Assembly (NCBI GenBank): GCA_947627665.1
Contig: CANQWX010000002.1
Coordinates: forward strand, 1-64,000
From: an uncultured Clostridia bacterium
GTDB lineage: Bacteria > Bacillota > Clostridia > Christensenellales > Borkfalkiaceae
Direction: 5' to 3'
DNA: 64,000 nt
In this document: piece after piece, positions 56,401 to 61,627 of the stretch
Layout of the letters: every line of letters begins with the position of its first letter
Position numbering within the stretch: the first letter of the stretch is position 1
Program-made: the position numbers and the translations under genes
The notes under the pieces: model-generated
The model's input: only the letters and a program-made list of their open reading frames with translations
The model's database searches: none
Told to the model about the DNA's origin: nothing

Positions 56401-57466
56401 GTTCACCGTCACGCCTCGTGATGTCCATGCCGTGGGCATCGTGGCCAACGACAAGGCATTCGACGGCACGAAGATCGCTACGCTCGATCTCTCGGAGGCG
56501 GGAGTGGCAACGCTCTACTTCAACGACAAGGTGTCCGTGGATTGGGGCGCGCTCGAAGGGACCTTCGAGGACGAGCACGTCGGCACGGATAAGGCCGTGA
56601 CCGTCCGCATCGATCCTTCTAAGATCTTCCTCACGGGCGCAGACGCGACCAACTACAATCTTATCGCAGAAACCATAGATCTGACCGCAACGATCTTCAA
56701 GGCGACGATCGACGCGGGCGGCGGCGACGGTTGGAGCAGGTACCTCAAGGCGCTCGACAAGGTGTACGACGGCAATACGGACGCAGAGATCGAAATTCTC
56801 GGCTACGGTTGGTTGAAAGGCTTCCGCGTCACGGTCACGGGTTACACCGCCCGCTTCGAGGACGAGAACGCCGCCAAGAACAAGCGCGTATTTGTCACGC
56901 TGGAGCTTGCGGGCGAAGACGTGGGCAACATCGAACTGACCGAGATCGTCCTGCGCGCAGAGATCTTCAAGGCGCCCAACGAATGGATCGTGGAATACGG
57001 CAGGGTAGAAAACGGTATCCGCGGTCCCGTGGCGGTCTGGCAGGGACAGGACGAACCCACGGTGGAATTCTTCTACGACTATGAATGCACGCGGCCTCTC
57101 CAAGGCGATCTGAGCGACCAGTTCAGCGGCACCTACTATGCCCGCGTCACCGTCGCGGAAACGCAGAACTGGTACGGGCTGTCGAGCGTGTATGCCGTAG
57201 AGGTGGAAGAGCGCCCGCTCGACATCACCGCATGCGTCATGCTCCTTGTGGCACAGGTCGTGCTGCTCCTGGCGGCGGCGGAAGTCGTGGCGTCCAAGAA
57301 CAGACGGGATAAGGAAGCGCAGGAGGCGGCGGCAGCCGCCGAGGCGGAGAGCGCGGAAGGCGCGGAAGGCGCGGAAGGCGCCGGTACGGACGCTCCCGCG
57401 GGAACGGACGCATCCGCGGGAACGGACGCATCCGCAGGCACGGATAGCGCGGCAAGCGCCGAATAA
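35441..57466 (+). CDS. Giant repetitive surface protein (about 7,341 residues)
   Basis: The start at 35441 is preferred over TTG 35417 because AAGGAG lies just before it and a signal peptide follows. Order of parts: signal peptide (residues 1-49); BspA/LRR_5 repeats (about 60-800, e.g. SIGDYCFSASSIKGITLPASI); a divergent Flg_new-like unit and MBG-like domains (about 950-1930); 39 tandem Flg_new (Listeria-Bacteroides) repeats (about 1932-6907), each with a GKHYVLVGWTT core and ending LYAVWGID, nearly all joined by D-x-N-x-N-G-x-PDW linkers; YDG/MBG-like domains (about 6910-7240, DKVYDGNTDAEI); a membrane helix (about 7260-7283); then KNRRDK and an Ala/Glu/Gly/Thr-rich tail. No LPXTG was seen. 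An adhesin or cell-surface stalk role is inferred. One intact reading frame of 22 kb argues for selection. Antisense frames up to 1,340 codons are by-products of its composition. Confidence 0.93.
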   Translation: MKSRTGKGIRAVLAKPSVKWSLIPILFSALVLSAVLGGLAFRPNKASAVVSEPLSKYLTFTYVEELEFPEEGTGQKHPLPEGGYVISGYVYHGSDTFGTSTQPAVIPAQYKGLPVVGIEAGVFSGVQTIDYLTFSTITASGSGLMAYADENMANRQSAHSIMPDECKPFGTAIRSIGDYCFSASSIKGITLPASIANIGDGAFTNCNSLTTIQSFSGLKAADGTPNAQDDFSQLMYCKRFGSKCFMNDTVLTVHNNALPDFTKGADVADYYPMGKGLEWIGDTGFYQVNLTGNSEGSRFVIPASCKNIIEDPFYGFGNSVYVTIKGNPGDYEYYPWGFDVSRISWAGNSTDRVTAGNATWYCNPTTGILGPIVPGSVTSTHVYIPSSGSLINAKRNITFKGIASGAFSGITGIERVDFDADDGWNTSGITEIPTKCFYGCSNLQWVGNMPDSIEKIGAMVFYETDLSLLGTDSHGSGWGVVNLPSSCKTVGFWAFHGCRGTEPDDDHPEYATDDADGIKTINVWASGTAEEFHISQAAFVGCTKISQMTFENLTDGTPRQVNNLDGERPEEWSVWKDKTFPFGLRSGSIRYRRTSSGDIVSTETAVHTGSNATYIILSDDDGNPSTDIQLLKYNSATFPATISSGRTTYNVKKIGEVLGYNYSPAVISSGGNVVIPEGVEEIGYQAFLSRTISQLKFPTTLRKIDDMAFSGATLNCKLVFPDRLEFIGLRAFNGVTNSQNNSIVFSGWLQSLDGSAFMNATFSNVKDIYYLQYRTQDSDNVFSPSNGYYKRYTGAHAASTAGAAGMKGAPTVHYMDDYVTYAFELGTNNSDDNQDIATTYSTYHPVVDHATNEGNHAYDSPYAADSETGLMYMVPVEEKDPVTGEFLGWNVNIRFGARMMTADQAKEYIYDVALANSTGAELYKYNQKGETGEKGGVNLSQTNPTAPGDFFMVFLNGVSASSTYVFNITYRNEGLTNALNEANTAWTNGGGDDKILPYANDTMTFFSRFTISADIFAAVNFQHALTDTQSITGTLPDKMKEDEEHKAMLNTRERNYTLSADGTEFTAAWGDPAISKVTLPNSRFTHPSAEFIGWTTDPAVGGVVWASAVPDSPNFYPKDGSEQLEVTQDQLDSNNEITVYSVFRLKINKKDPKGDGEWKWTYGDNPYTGDPDQQYFSLPVNDQIAAGSLTMIRIDSSGKAEIVKPVVTFNEGMFRDEFNKAYSPSTNAGKYLVLAGNIDSLPNTDATNYDAWRDNLVTSIGSGNTYVVSEFEVTPAELGTGSETGTAANNSKIVDSADLTNQNLIYNRERLVDGISLQFNADETLSLASDTDYTTKLLYWDDSQSGKETADWSNATSYTDSTTAQVLEHVEDRGKYRLVLTGKAQTVSGSSGYGYTDGNYRGTYIIDFTVNPAKISLNDMSKTELTYNREAQWLDVQGAVLKNERTVGPITYTVPQLNNGTAPEFGVWYEAENGVNMQSGFDGDTETKSLLPYYADKYKVTVILLGNGQRNFTMTDGHDKPFSTEALTYEGTPNLVTSEPTRSGNGYNDYKWECKSQPLSENVAAGLYAKTSFTITAREISVTQRNKTHVYDAYEHIEDAAQFEFYSSGMTFDGVTYNVNLYSTQEGDNVSERQGGTRVATVHILGLNDFQPDDAKFENTTPGGTDTSTYWKIGTDNMNAYYVTLGSSDTHYSYADLDKLDSAKNGGDSYVQNKGTYYAEIELQTGNFKFASSSDFTPVEDQVNGHVIVRATYTITAAVIGIAYSFYSQTYDPKRRFYFEVTLTDNTNGRTYKIGFTKKNESEDGYTLDALAYTTEIAEQSALGETKNSFHGLKAENFLSTLSVYTRTSSVWTTKQEDDFMTPTEIIFNDILQKGVSGLPGQKVDEIGNYWLYAVLKDTDNYQLSVSANVQSLGNGKAYAESFYINPDNSHTVNFVAGIGTTEAGNITDFSYLASTLPVTYSYMSFGSQVTLPKDRRISVTFKDGSVNRYLLVGWTRKAPTADTTFADGWLFNTKDDLSGQQDALQSYLLAIFKSGNAEQDILGGAGKQFYTISDSDTETTFDLYAIWVLDNDESEKPDWEEHFKLEYKTGATGFTGEGDGWPTNVDSVMAGTSVTLQTGGYWLTKQDGDVTQRYILYGWTEISYDDALRSVSSTDMSRFTDEFENGYILKNADDMALLYGYITNRQTSYTVRSQDAKDGTITLYAIWAPDNNNDSHPELDATQYTVLYNDTTSGKAIMPEAKTGPHGTHVATLQPVTGESKNDRSYLTDNADKYIFYGWTLYNSGEMAYVCHEEGELKGILDGTSALKSASNKIYYELDPNAPTTPKNVNYQINAIDAKDGTINLYAVWVLDNNENGKPDWEETSAQLTYQNDVEGTVAFIEGYSYTLQNFQGREDEKFDATFTADGLNVKEGVATSGKIVDHVLPGKGFALPGLGSANEYAIKRTGTDGNVYLLIGWTTAGGMVEGFSYVFQYTNGTQTPDEVYTKNGYHYYAVGASYTMPSEEGETLHAVWAIDGNNNGKPDYQETYQVTFQRDEVAAGAGCTVTPSWTDITYNNQNLGTELQSQTSSYTLTKGKDQYILVGFTTQKGEENVYFVDTQPTKDGDYTYVDRNEAYIVAAKDDIADGTKDNAIVFYAVWGLDANKDGKPDWSNDKYTVSFSLDPHTRDDTVHHVNTEDQKLPDIVYKAYENGVYSDQYDKNQVEIGDKFYWNNSQYTVKHGDAGVPCMYVGEADSADRKHYILLGWTTNHALTNYLFESSAPQFTFDTGNSHTLALEDLNGNAVEFYAVWAIDMNENGTPDYDDKFDIAYSLSDGLYTDPAPEGKTANVELSGTLPAEQKGLAVGATYTLDGTSYTLDVKSNTDLPTSEEGKNVTLKEGDHYILMGWTHQIFAAEKDKEKVFSGLYFPQDGEEYNTLQTAEYFYGLNSTYIVTLAHDSNKDGTITFYPIWALDNNHNGTPDWDESRYTLTYSNKVSYASGSLKNWEETSGAFLREEEDLLSGTLKLAGKVEGGYVTMTRYNTTEPTYMLIGWTADSAQPEDYYVFTGGSDPRTHYGVGYYAVGDEYTLTSDITFYAIWAADVNKNEIPDYLEDFTVTFEWGATSVTGSLPATEPSYKLGSSVTTALPDGAEKPYVTHNEVKYVLMGWTTTQGEHWIDLENHTSTAFTGLEKYCAIGENYVVDAADAESVDGKNVITLYAVWGIDENEDDTPDFNEGNYTVLFDVLPEDTNGTITPDLTDSTVVGQMTGSTVATPGSYTLDSSSNSLTITEGANAGHYVLLGWTRSLEKDLLVKSATPDNGTLSYFTENYKGFIVAGTDYKVLSSDDADDGKKDEIITFYAVWGIDANGDGTEDWNDRTFTLAFKLGDSTTGTVKGAVYDTESGTFNITTYRGNADGKDDEATSETQFRVGDYAYWSNTYTADNVGSGENPGEVGKNYRIIIDGKEYVLIGWTIEKTLTDGHVFTNRPTFTESNAALERYQFTTKADVTLYALWGIDANGNYVPDYNEQFHIDYENKATGKLVEPDEHFPDIDEDVTHHVGENVTLHEKQLHFTAEGKHYVLVGWTKDSAAETYLWDSAPADTRGMYNLGATYIITPDDGKSITDAAKVENVIFYAVWGIDQNQNDVPDYAEKFSVAFENATGVTFSGVTFMPDTQVNLNVGDSATDPIKGGVFRATFNESNYVLVGWTTINNTAKKYLWTRKNAGIETNPENFYERYKSEYGESSFFYYAKAGEVVGKNPYIVNAADASKENVITLYAVWAIDENENGRPDFEDFDRYEVKFTVLAPEDANPDITESTLPDRLADTDITLPEKNGDDKLYSFDVTQDGVKKHYLLVGWVSDQEWKTESATSEKLLYSNNPINALDHYYAAGVTYRLDVDKLSTTDPDDEYKHTITFYAVWAIDNEDGGTGDGIPDYLQEYTLRYENAAGGTNSPADLPYTIGGQKVEAAIKTRSNYSLTKDDKTYTLLGWTAVELTGGYLLDDESDVPTADYTVAGGTFTLYTRYVQIVDGQSVVTLRAVWGIDANKNGTPDWNDKHFDIVYNYGDYESETGTFPEGDKNFLEGLTVTLAGMDGSGYTITATKDGKHYVLVGWSTNRVTDAQTTEPKWKYAADGCLMEAGYVYTLDAFGLAKMDESSKTGTVTLYAVWAEDNESNGTGDKTPDYANTYTLHYANSASGTPDPTLPDDVTPLSVGNQVVTASGTYSLAVGDKHYTLIGWTTKSLTSYLFEADPGADTYIAKQGLYTVNAADANESHVITLYAVWGLDMNNDGEGNGTPDWSENFTLRFVAGVVGLATDSTGNNALPQDVAYTGENQELLKEYSLLLNYKHYTLLGWTKTAPTSGAPYVYESKEATTGAAGVGNYTYTLDVADADENGVVTFYAVWGIDNNQDGQADYDQKFDVEYKIGKTATGALKKDDYQDEHVKEAFPTEKDKNVGDEVTLPEGYTLTVTEDGAEKHYVLMGWTLTADDYLCGSLEDYIAQTGKLLIYGAGAKYKIDDLVTNASKAAESGNATVTFYAVWGIDEDEDGKADWETYTVVFESRYGEDTGAEQLYEISGPSWPLSHYGLAADETTNQVTVTYTDGGNYKLSLYKTTAEGVTLLKRYKLMGWTLTNENKDDGVTHLFGVGDQAEYTDFTASNFFPANDRSFGIDVKFADTSHFIKLYAVWAEDNNDNGTPDWEDEEATVTFADSYKTAITEGDGKITVTTDAEDNPLRAGMTAQEPELAARTMTQDGKRYILIGWIEGGSESRLLDTAEQYEVIRASLYENSYTLQKDETNVTLYAVWALDNENNGDEKDKGDGKPDFLQTYTLLFVNKAATDTPTLHTVLNQDPDTTVTLPTGYTYDAASKHYVLVGWTLDGTQENYLLNAAPGAGLLVEGPDYTISSKDAVKVDDKYVITFYAVWGEDLNNDGTGNGTPDWEDAKYTLVYDVEGATDVTAPTDDGKYLSGTTVELLKPTTTTTKEGGVNYVFVGWTTSSADGYFFEGEPTVSFYNMLGGSAEYVVNEDDAVKVDEKNVITLHAVWAADNENNGAGNGTPDYLQTYTVTFVNENKDGKTVPADLPYTIGSLTVDTQLPLLQDYTLDVDGKHYVLVGWTLQSLTSYLIEAKPEDGLLLSGKFYTVASKDAVKNEEGKYVITLHAVWAIDENHSDTADYLDNKYTLTYQNGTDGTVKGWETEGFTKVVENILDGTTVTLLGSYDVTLDVDGKHYVLVGWTTVEGPHSFIAAPDLSADAFFEWGTGYTVTTNTVLYAVWAADSENNGDETKGDKIPDYKQSYTVLFVDAENGSKVLYTLENQDVNSSILAPSANALTKDGKRYVLIGWTVTASESHIVDSLPTEAGFVAVNGTYKLRAADAVKNGDDYVITLYAVWTADENSNNEADYAEPKYKVQLVNATDAADGKIEGKTEADLFATFENNLRGMSVDIDDYHSTKDAQISLTAADGTKYLLVGWTTKEGGIFSKENKMPENVTVYIDLYTVNAAHAGKDRVIKLYAVWGVDANNNGTADWSENAYLVKLVTGENNSVGAAVGSALPYTYTYLLTDDVIDLKDHATCRLIAGEHTYTILGWTLTAGTYLCNSQADYEAVTDVLTETYTVTSRNDTDNDYVITLYAVWGVDDNANGAGNGTPDYAENFTVSFNDGSTGGTTEPEAMPKSETILGADLLDEENNKVTLTLAYSLTLGEKHYTLIGWTLTAPTTGKPYLFDKAPGFVLYTDTYTVRASDVNVGGNTIMLYAVWGIDENQDGSPDWNDVFSVRLHQSVESGTDISGADGLFEGMHAENLQAGDVVTDLRISSDSPKIYLEDGGRHYVLVGWTTKAPEANHHIYDIVPSGLNLLKASYTVSAKDAVKESGTNVITLYAVWGLDSDDSGVADWEETLYYVDLVNSIDGTPAGGIALPYTLSGLQNGKSVVLLASNALEIEEGGEALHYTLIGWRLKGPGEIVTETPTANFYAAGSSYTVSATDADSEDHIVFYAIWARDDNRNGKADFEEEFTVVFSSGTDTASVTGTLPDEVRGSVGTEVPLTASLQISLGGKNYTAFGWTLYNGIYLYENAPTGRDAEKIMPMTSEGTAGVYTVRAQDDFDGDGIIELYAVWGIDRDEEGKGDGTPDWQATELYTVDFVPVDGATGSYTLDYNGKTISLDDFIRMTENKNKKLGENFGMPSGTLYLTIGSNTYLLLGWTYESGTHLCTELNHLLALNGYFNSDNVDPYYAKDHLIKTYAVWAVDNNRDGTPDFSRNFAVHFENATPGSVIDNDTVNGGMPDDVAVQAGMTVNLAAYSIEMERGGVSYTLIGWAGVEPIADPYYAFETPSAFESLRTTLGDEVYTSAYKVDLTKMDSDSKVTLYAIWGIDQNKNGIPDWNDLFTVRFSNMENGVATKMPEEKTELSVNDIVELAFGTLSLDAEDGEHYVLIGWTLDTLESYLFTEAAPADYLEAGSSYTVEAKDAVGVDITLYAVWGKDHNGNGVPDWEENFYEVQFVNDGGDPLVDGGDEEVFRTLKDQLTGMEVSLGVNGNVRVEHNGVRYILIGWTLEEAETYFFEDEPEIEYFGLYDSYLVNAEDANDERVITLHAVWAIDGNTNDNPDWSEDYTLEFRTFYDSEKLIEDRHGLQANDSVEQPIIRSVTVDGRNYVLFGWTLDISVAADLYVSAPGDAITSKLVSWPYLVKFADSEYRKITMYAMWGIDSNRNNIPDWEDEFTLRFNQQASGISGPMPENAEGLTAGTTYRFEHHLSLQSGGVTYTLIAWTRDRRDPKGFLYTEGYPESSTNYYAANVEYLDGDRLTNAYVVNAADADGRFIDFYAVWGIDENGNGVPDWEDPVIYFIDLLGYGVDTPSDLRYVAGQDISLPDMNLDPQYLEQVVWLGWTLDAGLGGTLTVSSRVPFRTYHIPEGSRHLIKMYAVWGVDADIKGWVYADGEDKTFVAPRAPVTGEFRLVLTKVTGDQSHIDFTLASSSLYDALLEYLTPDLDAGNWELYAGDRADPIAAFTVTPRDVHAVGIVANDKAFDGTKIATLDLSEAGVATLYFNDKVSVDWGALEGTFEDEHVGTDKAVTVRIDPSKIFLTGADATNYNLIAETIDLTATIFKATIDAGGGDGWSRYLKALDKVYDGNTDAEIEILGYGWLKGFRVTVTGYTARFEDENAAKNKRVFVTLELAGEDVGNIELTEIVLRAEIFKAPNEWIVEYGRVENGIRGPVAVWQGQDEPTVEFFYDYECTRPLQGDLSDQFSGTYYARVTVAETQNWYGLSSVYAVEVEERPLDITACVMLLVAQVVLLLAAAEVVASKNRRDKEAQEAAAAAEAESAEGAEGAEGAGTDAPAGTDASAGTDASAGTDSAASAE
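41236..56160 (+). repeat. Array of 39 Flg_new-type protein repeats with Ca-loop-like linkers
   Basis: Counting the LYAVWGID-type ends gives 39 units averaging about 128 residues (about 383 bp); 38 are followed by a D-x-(N/D)-x-(N/D)-x-x-x-D-(W/Y/F) linker. DNA copies have diverged, but short identical blocks remain, for example 45 bp shared by 50689-50733 and 51049-51093. Confidence 0.9.
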
Positions 57467-57477
57467 AAAACAAAGAG

Positions 57478-57514
57478 GCCTCTCTGCGGGGGAACCTGCG
57501 GGGAGGCTTTTTTT
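57478..57514 (+). terminator. Terminator of the giant gene
   Basis: The hairpin begins GCCTCTCTGC and ends GGGGAGGC (57478-57507, with G-T pairs) and is followed by TTTTTTT. Confidence 0.8.
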
Positions 57515-57592
57515 GCGCTCTTTTTGGGCGGGGAAAAGCGAAAAGGGGACGGAAAATTTTTCGCCGCCCGTTCACATAGGCTTGTGAATTGA

Positions 57593-57621
57593 TTGACAAG
57601 AGCAACAAAATATAGTATAAT
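57593..57621 (+). promoter_or_regulatory. Promoter of rny
   Basis: TTGACA (57593-57598), 17 bases, TATAAT (57616-57621). The leader of about 75 bases holds a weak GCCCT/AGGGC hairpin (57643-57662) before the AGGAGG ribosome site. Confidence 0.9.
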
Positions 57622-57704
57622 GCAATCGACAATGTCTAACTATGCCCTTTTTTACGGAGGGCGTTTTGGGATAAACGTCAAAATCAAATCAGGAGGCTGA
57701 ACTT

Positions 57705-59321
57705 ATGAACACCATTGTCAGCCTGCTCCTTGATATGAGCACGGGACTTGCCGGCGGTTTGTTCGTCGTATTCCTCGTCGTGGGACTCGGCGCCGGCGGC
57801 CTCATCACATGGCTCATTCTCAAACAAGTTTCCAAAAAAAGAAACGCACAAAAGCTCGATGCAACATCGCAGCAAGTCGAAGAAATGCTTGCAAAGGCGC
57901 AAGAGGACTGCAAGCAATTAAAGCGGGAAACGATTTTAGAGGCGAAGGAACAGGTAGAAAAGCGAAGAAACGAATTCGAACAGGAGATGCGCGAAAAGCG
58001 CTCCGAACAGCAGCGGCAGGAGGCCCGCCTCAATAAGCAGGAGGACCAGCTCGAAAAGAGGGAAACGGAGATCTCCCGCAAGGAGCAATCCCTCGAGGAC
58101 CAGAAGAAGAACCTCGTCAAAAAGACCGAAGAGGTCGACAAGATGCAGGAGCAGGTTTCCCATCAGCAGGAACTCATGACGCAGGAGCTTGAGCGCATCG
58201 CCCAGCTCACCCGTGAGGAGGCGAAACAGCAGCTCACCGAGGAGATCCTCGACGAAACCCGCCGCGACTGCGCGGTGCAGGTGCGCAATCTCGAGGCGCA
58301 GGCGAAGGAAGAGGCGGACATCAACGCCAAGAACATCATCTCTCTTGCCATCCAGCGCTGCGCTTCCGACCACGCGTCCGAGAGCACCGTGTCCGTGGTG
58401 CCCCTTCCCAACGACGACATGAAGGCGCGCATCATCGGCAGAGAGGGGAGAAACATCCGCGCCATCGAAAACGCGACGGGCATCGAACTCGTCATCGACG
58501 ATACGCCCGAGGTCGTTATCTTGTCGGGCTTCGACCCCGTGAGGAGGGAGATCGCCCGCCTCACCCTCGAAAAGCTCATTTCCGACGGCCGCATCCACCC
58601 CGCTCGCATCGAGGAAACGGTGGAAAAGGTCACCAAGGAGCTTGACCAGCAGATCAAGGCGGCGGGCGAGAACGCGATGTTCGAGGTGGGCATCTTCGGG
58701 CTTCATCCCGAACTCATCAAACTCATCGGGCGGCTCAAATTCCGCACGAGCTACGGCCAGAACGTCTACCGCCACTCCATCGAGGTGGCGCAGCTCGCGG
58801 GGCTTATGGCGCAGGAGCTGGGGCTTGACGTCAACTTTGCAAAGCGCGCGGGGCTGCTGCACGACATCGGCAAGGCGGTCGACCACGAGCAAGAGGGCAC
58901 TCACATCCAGCTCGGCGCCGATCTTGCCAAGAAGTATAAGGAAAACGCGATGATCGTCAACGCCATCATGGCGCACCACGGCGACGTGGAACCCAAGACG
59001 ATCGAAGCGATCTTGGTGCAGGCGGCGGACGCCATCTCGGGTTCCCGCCCGGGCGCGAGAAGGGAAACGGGCGCAGGCTACGTCAAGCGGCTCGAAAAGC
59101 TCGAGGAGATCGCGTCCTCGTTCAAGGGTGTCGACAAGAGCTATGCGATACAGGCGGGCAGAGAGGTGCGCGTCATCGTCAAACCCGAAATGGTAGACGA
59201 CGCGCAGGCGCTCTTCCTTGCCAAGGACATCGCCAAGAAGATCGAGGCGGAGCTTGAATACCCCGGCCAGATCAAGGTGAACGTCATCCGCGAATTCCGC
59301 AGCGTGGAATACGCGAAGTAA
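57705..59321 (+). CDS. rny: Ribonuclease Y
   Basis: This 538-residue membrane-anchored endoribonuclease initiates mRNA decay in Firmicutes. An N-terminal helix (about 12-40) is followed by a long coiled coil (about 45-205, rich in Glu/Gln/Lys), a KH RNA-binding domain ([19 protein letters not shown], about 242-262) and an HD hydrolase domain with [22 protein letters not shown] and MAHHGDVEP. Length and order match RNase Y. AGGAGG precedes the ATG. Confidence 0.97.
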   Translation: MNTIVSLLLDMSTGLAGGLFVVFLVVGLGAGGLITWLILKQVSKKRNAQKLDATSQQVEEMLAKAQEDCKQLKRETILEAKEQVEKRRNEFEQEMREKRSEQQRQEARLNKQEDQLEKRETEISRKEQSLEDQKKNLVKKTEEVDKMQEQVSHQQELMTQELERIAQLTREEAKQQLTEEILDETRRDCAVQVRNLEAQAKEEADINAKNIISLAIQRCASDHASESTVSVVPLPNDDMKARIIGREGRNIRAIENATGIELVIDDTPEVVILSGFDPVRREIARLTLEKLISDGRIHPARIEETVEKVTKELDQQIKAAGENAMFEVGIFGLHPELIKLIGRLKFRTSYGQNVYRHSIEVAQLAGLMAQELGLDVNFAKRAGLLHDIGKAVDHEQEGTHIQLGADLAKKYKENAMIVNAIMAHHGDVEPKTIEAILVQAADAISGSRPGARRETGAGYVKRLEKLEEIASSFKGVDKSYAIQAGREVRVIVKPEMVDDAQALFLAKDIAKKIEAELEYPGQIKVNVIREFRSVEYAK

Positions 59322-59372
59322 AGCGGGATAAAGTGTAAAGCGGGATAATGTAAAACGGAACTAAAATGTAAA

Positions 59373-59404
59373 GCGGCGGCGCGGGCAAATTGCCCGCGCC
59401 GCCG
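59373..59404 (+). terminator. GC-rich hairpin after rny
   Basis: GCGGCGGCGCGGGCAA / TTGCCCGCGCCGCCGC (59373-59404) is a 16-bp perfect palindrome, but no T tract follows, so termination is uncertain. Confidence 0.55.
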
Positions 59405-59419
59405 CTTACGATCTGCAAC

Positions 59420-59853
59420 GTTCCCACCCCCTTGATCCCCCTCCCGAGGAGGGGGCAACAGAACCCCCTCCATTGAGGAGGCAACAGAACCCCCTCCAAT
59501 GGAGGGGGGTAGGGGGGTGGGCTTCTCGGCGCCCCTGTAGGGGAGCTGTCACGAGCGAAGCAAGTGACTGAGGGGTTCTCAGCAACCACTCGCTTCGCGG
59601 GTCAGGGACAGCGAGCGTCCCACACCCCTGCCCCGCGCCCTCTTTACGTCACCCTGCCCCGCGCCCTCTTTACGTCACCCTGAGCGTAGTCGAATGGGTG
59701 ACGTCATATTTCGACTGCGCTCAATATGACGTGAGTGGGTAATGCCCTCTCCTTAGGAGAGGGTGCCGAGCAACGCGAGGCGTAGTCGAATGGGTGACGT
59801 CATGATAATGAGGACCATATCTCGCCTAATTATCATGCAGGGCGACCGTCCGC
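59420..59853. repeat. Gene-free repeat region between rny and the LRR lipoproteins
   Basis: It contains CCCTCCCGAGGAGGG and CCCTCCATTGAGGAGG palindromes (59435-59515), an inverted copy of the 13484-13590 type repeat (59525-59614), and duplicated CTTTACGTCACCCTG and GTAGTCGAATGGGTGACGTCAT segments (59638-59803). No gene was seen. Confidence 0.8.
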
Positions 59854-61479
59854 TTAGATTTCTTCTGTTTGCGGGATCATTTGGCGGTCTACAAGACCGA
59901 CTGCTTCTCTGCGGAGCGCCTCGTCCGAGGCGGCAATGACCGTGGCGCTTAAAACGATCGGCTCTTCTCCGCCGGCGCCGTTGGTAGCGAACACGATCTC
60001 GTCGATCGTGAGGTCGGCGCTCGTCTGTATTCGATAGTAGCGATAGGTCAAGCATCGCCATCCTTGATCCGCGACATCGAATACGATCCAGCCGCTTTCC
60101 CCGACTTCAATCTCGACGTAGTTGTAGAAAGAACTATCGGCACCGGGTCCGCGTGCGATCCGCAAGATGCCGTTCCCTTCGGAAACGTGAATATAGACGC
60201 GGTTGACGGAAACATCCATTCCCGCAAGAGCCGTCGGGACATCTATACGCAACATGACGGAAGGATATGTATCTTGGCCCATAGCGGGGAGAGTGAAGGA
60301 ACAGCCGAATTTCCCGGTGCCGAGGAACGCAAAGTGTCCGATCGTGGCCCCTTCGGGGATATTCATGTTCTCTATGTCGAGTTCCGAGCAACGGGCAAAC
60401 GCCTCTTCCCCGATCTCTTTCAACGTGGAAGGGAAGGAAACGCGCTTCAGCGAGGCACAGTTTGAGAACGCTTTTATGCCGATTTTTTCGACTCCGTCCT
60501 CAAACGTCACCTCTTCCAAAGCGGTGCAGCCGTAGAGATGATCGTGGTAGAAACTCTCGGGCACCTCTTTCAGCCCGAGCTTCAAAGACCGAAGAGAGAT
60601 ACAGTTGGCAAACGCATATCCCCCAATCGAGGTAACGCTCTTCGGAATGTTGATCTCCTCCAAATTTTGCACGCTCTCGAATGCGAACGGCGCAATTTTG
60701 CGTATTCCTTCGGGAATGACGCTCGTCTTGCAACCCGCGACCACCGTCTTTGTCGCGGTTTCGATGATGCAATTCCCCTCGCTGTGATAGACGGGGTTTT
60801 TCTCGGACACCTCGATCTTTGTCAGCTTGTTGCAAAAGCCCAACGGACAGAGGTTAGAAACATATTTGAAGTCTGTTACGCTCTCGGGAAGATACAGGCT
60901 TTCGATGTCGCTTCCCGCAAACGCATCAAAACCGATCTCTTTCACGCCGTTCGGAACTTTAATTGTCTTTGCCTTGCTGTAAACAAAAGAGTATTGCTGG
61001 AAAAAGGAAATAGTTACTTTCAGATACAGCTCCACATCTTTTTCGATCTCTTGCGGATCGTACCCAAGCCCTTCGCAGTAAGAGGTGTAACTTTCATTGA
61101 ATTTTTTCGTTGAACTGTACTGTCCTTCGACGGGAGCGTCGGGCGGCCACGGCTCGAAGAAGTCCTCCCACATCCCGATGCGGAGGACAGGCAAACCGTC
61201 GTGCTCTGCGGGAATGACGATTTTCTCCTCGTCCACGGCTTCGCCCACGCCCACGGTATAGCCGATCGCAGTGCCGTCCTCGCCGTAGATCGGGGTGTAA
61301 TGCAAGCCCTCGGTCGCCTGTTCCTCTTCGGGCGGCGTTTCGGGCGTCCCGTGTTGTCCGTTCGGGTCGGTGGTATTGACGTCCCCCGACGGCTGCTTTT
61401 CTTGGCGGCAAGCGGAAAAGAGGCCCGCGCTCATCGCCATGACGAGTGTCAGCAGCAGCGCGCAAATTTTGTGTTTCAT
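59854..61479 (-). CDS. BspA-type LRR lipoprotein (duplicate copy, long)
   Basis: This 541-residue lipoprotein has a signal peptide and lipobox FSAC (Cys about 24), a Pro/Glu-rich linker (DPNGQHGTPETPPEEE), then LRR_5 repeats (about 75-400: AGSDIESLYLPESVT, IPKSVTSIGGYAFANCISL). A C-terminal strand-rich domain (about 400-541) lacks LRR pattern. The first 100 residues are almost identical to those of the neighbour at 61628-62680, showing tandem duplication. AAAAGGAG precedes the start, but no promoter was found in the 148-bp gap, which holds a dispersed repeat, so it may depend on readthrough. Confidence 0.88.
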   Translation of the reverse strand: MKHKICALLLTLVMAMSAGLFSACRQEKQPSGDVNTTDPNGQHGTPETPPEEEQATEGLHYTPIYGEDGTAIGYTVGVGEAVDEEKIVIPAEHDGLPVLRIGMWEDFFEPWPPDAPVEGQYSSTKKFNESYTSYCEGLGYDPQEIEKDVELYLKVTISFFQQYSFVYSKAKTIKVPNGVKEIGFDAFAGSDIESLYLPESVTDFKYVSNLCPLGFCNKLTKIEVSEKNPVYHSEGNCIIETATKTVVAGCKTSVIPEGIRKIAPFAFESVQNLEEINIPKSVTSIGGYAFANCISLRSLKLGLKEVPESFYHDHLYGCTALEEVTFEDGVEKIGIKAFSNCASLKRVSFPSTLKEIGEEAFARCSELDIENMNIPEGATIGHFAFLGTGKFGCSFTLPAMGQDTYPSVMLRIDVPTALAGMDVSVNRVYIHVSEGNGILRIARGPGADSSFYNYVEIEVGESGWIVFDVADQGWRCLTYRYYRIQTSADLTIDEIVFATNGAGGEEPIVLSATVIAASDEALRREAVGLVDRQMIPQTEEI

Positions 61480-61627
61480 CTGTTTTCTCCTTTTAGGTCA
61501 TTTGCGGGCAAGCCGCACACTTTTTTGTCATTTCGCCCCGCGCACGTTCTATTTGTCGAAGCGCGGCACGAGCCGCAGGCGAAGTAGCGGAACGAAGTGA
61601 AGTCGAGAAATCTCGCTTCCATAAAAT

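Noticed and set aside
35603-57103. Very long minus-strand open frames opposite the giant gene (up to 1,340 codons)
   Set aside because: They mirror the codon periodicity of the repeats (Arg/Val/Asp-rich, with repeated RPTDEHIVLAV-type text), have no ribosome sites, and would not survive as separate genes.
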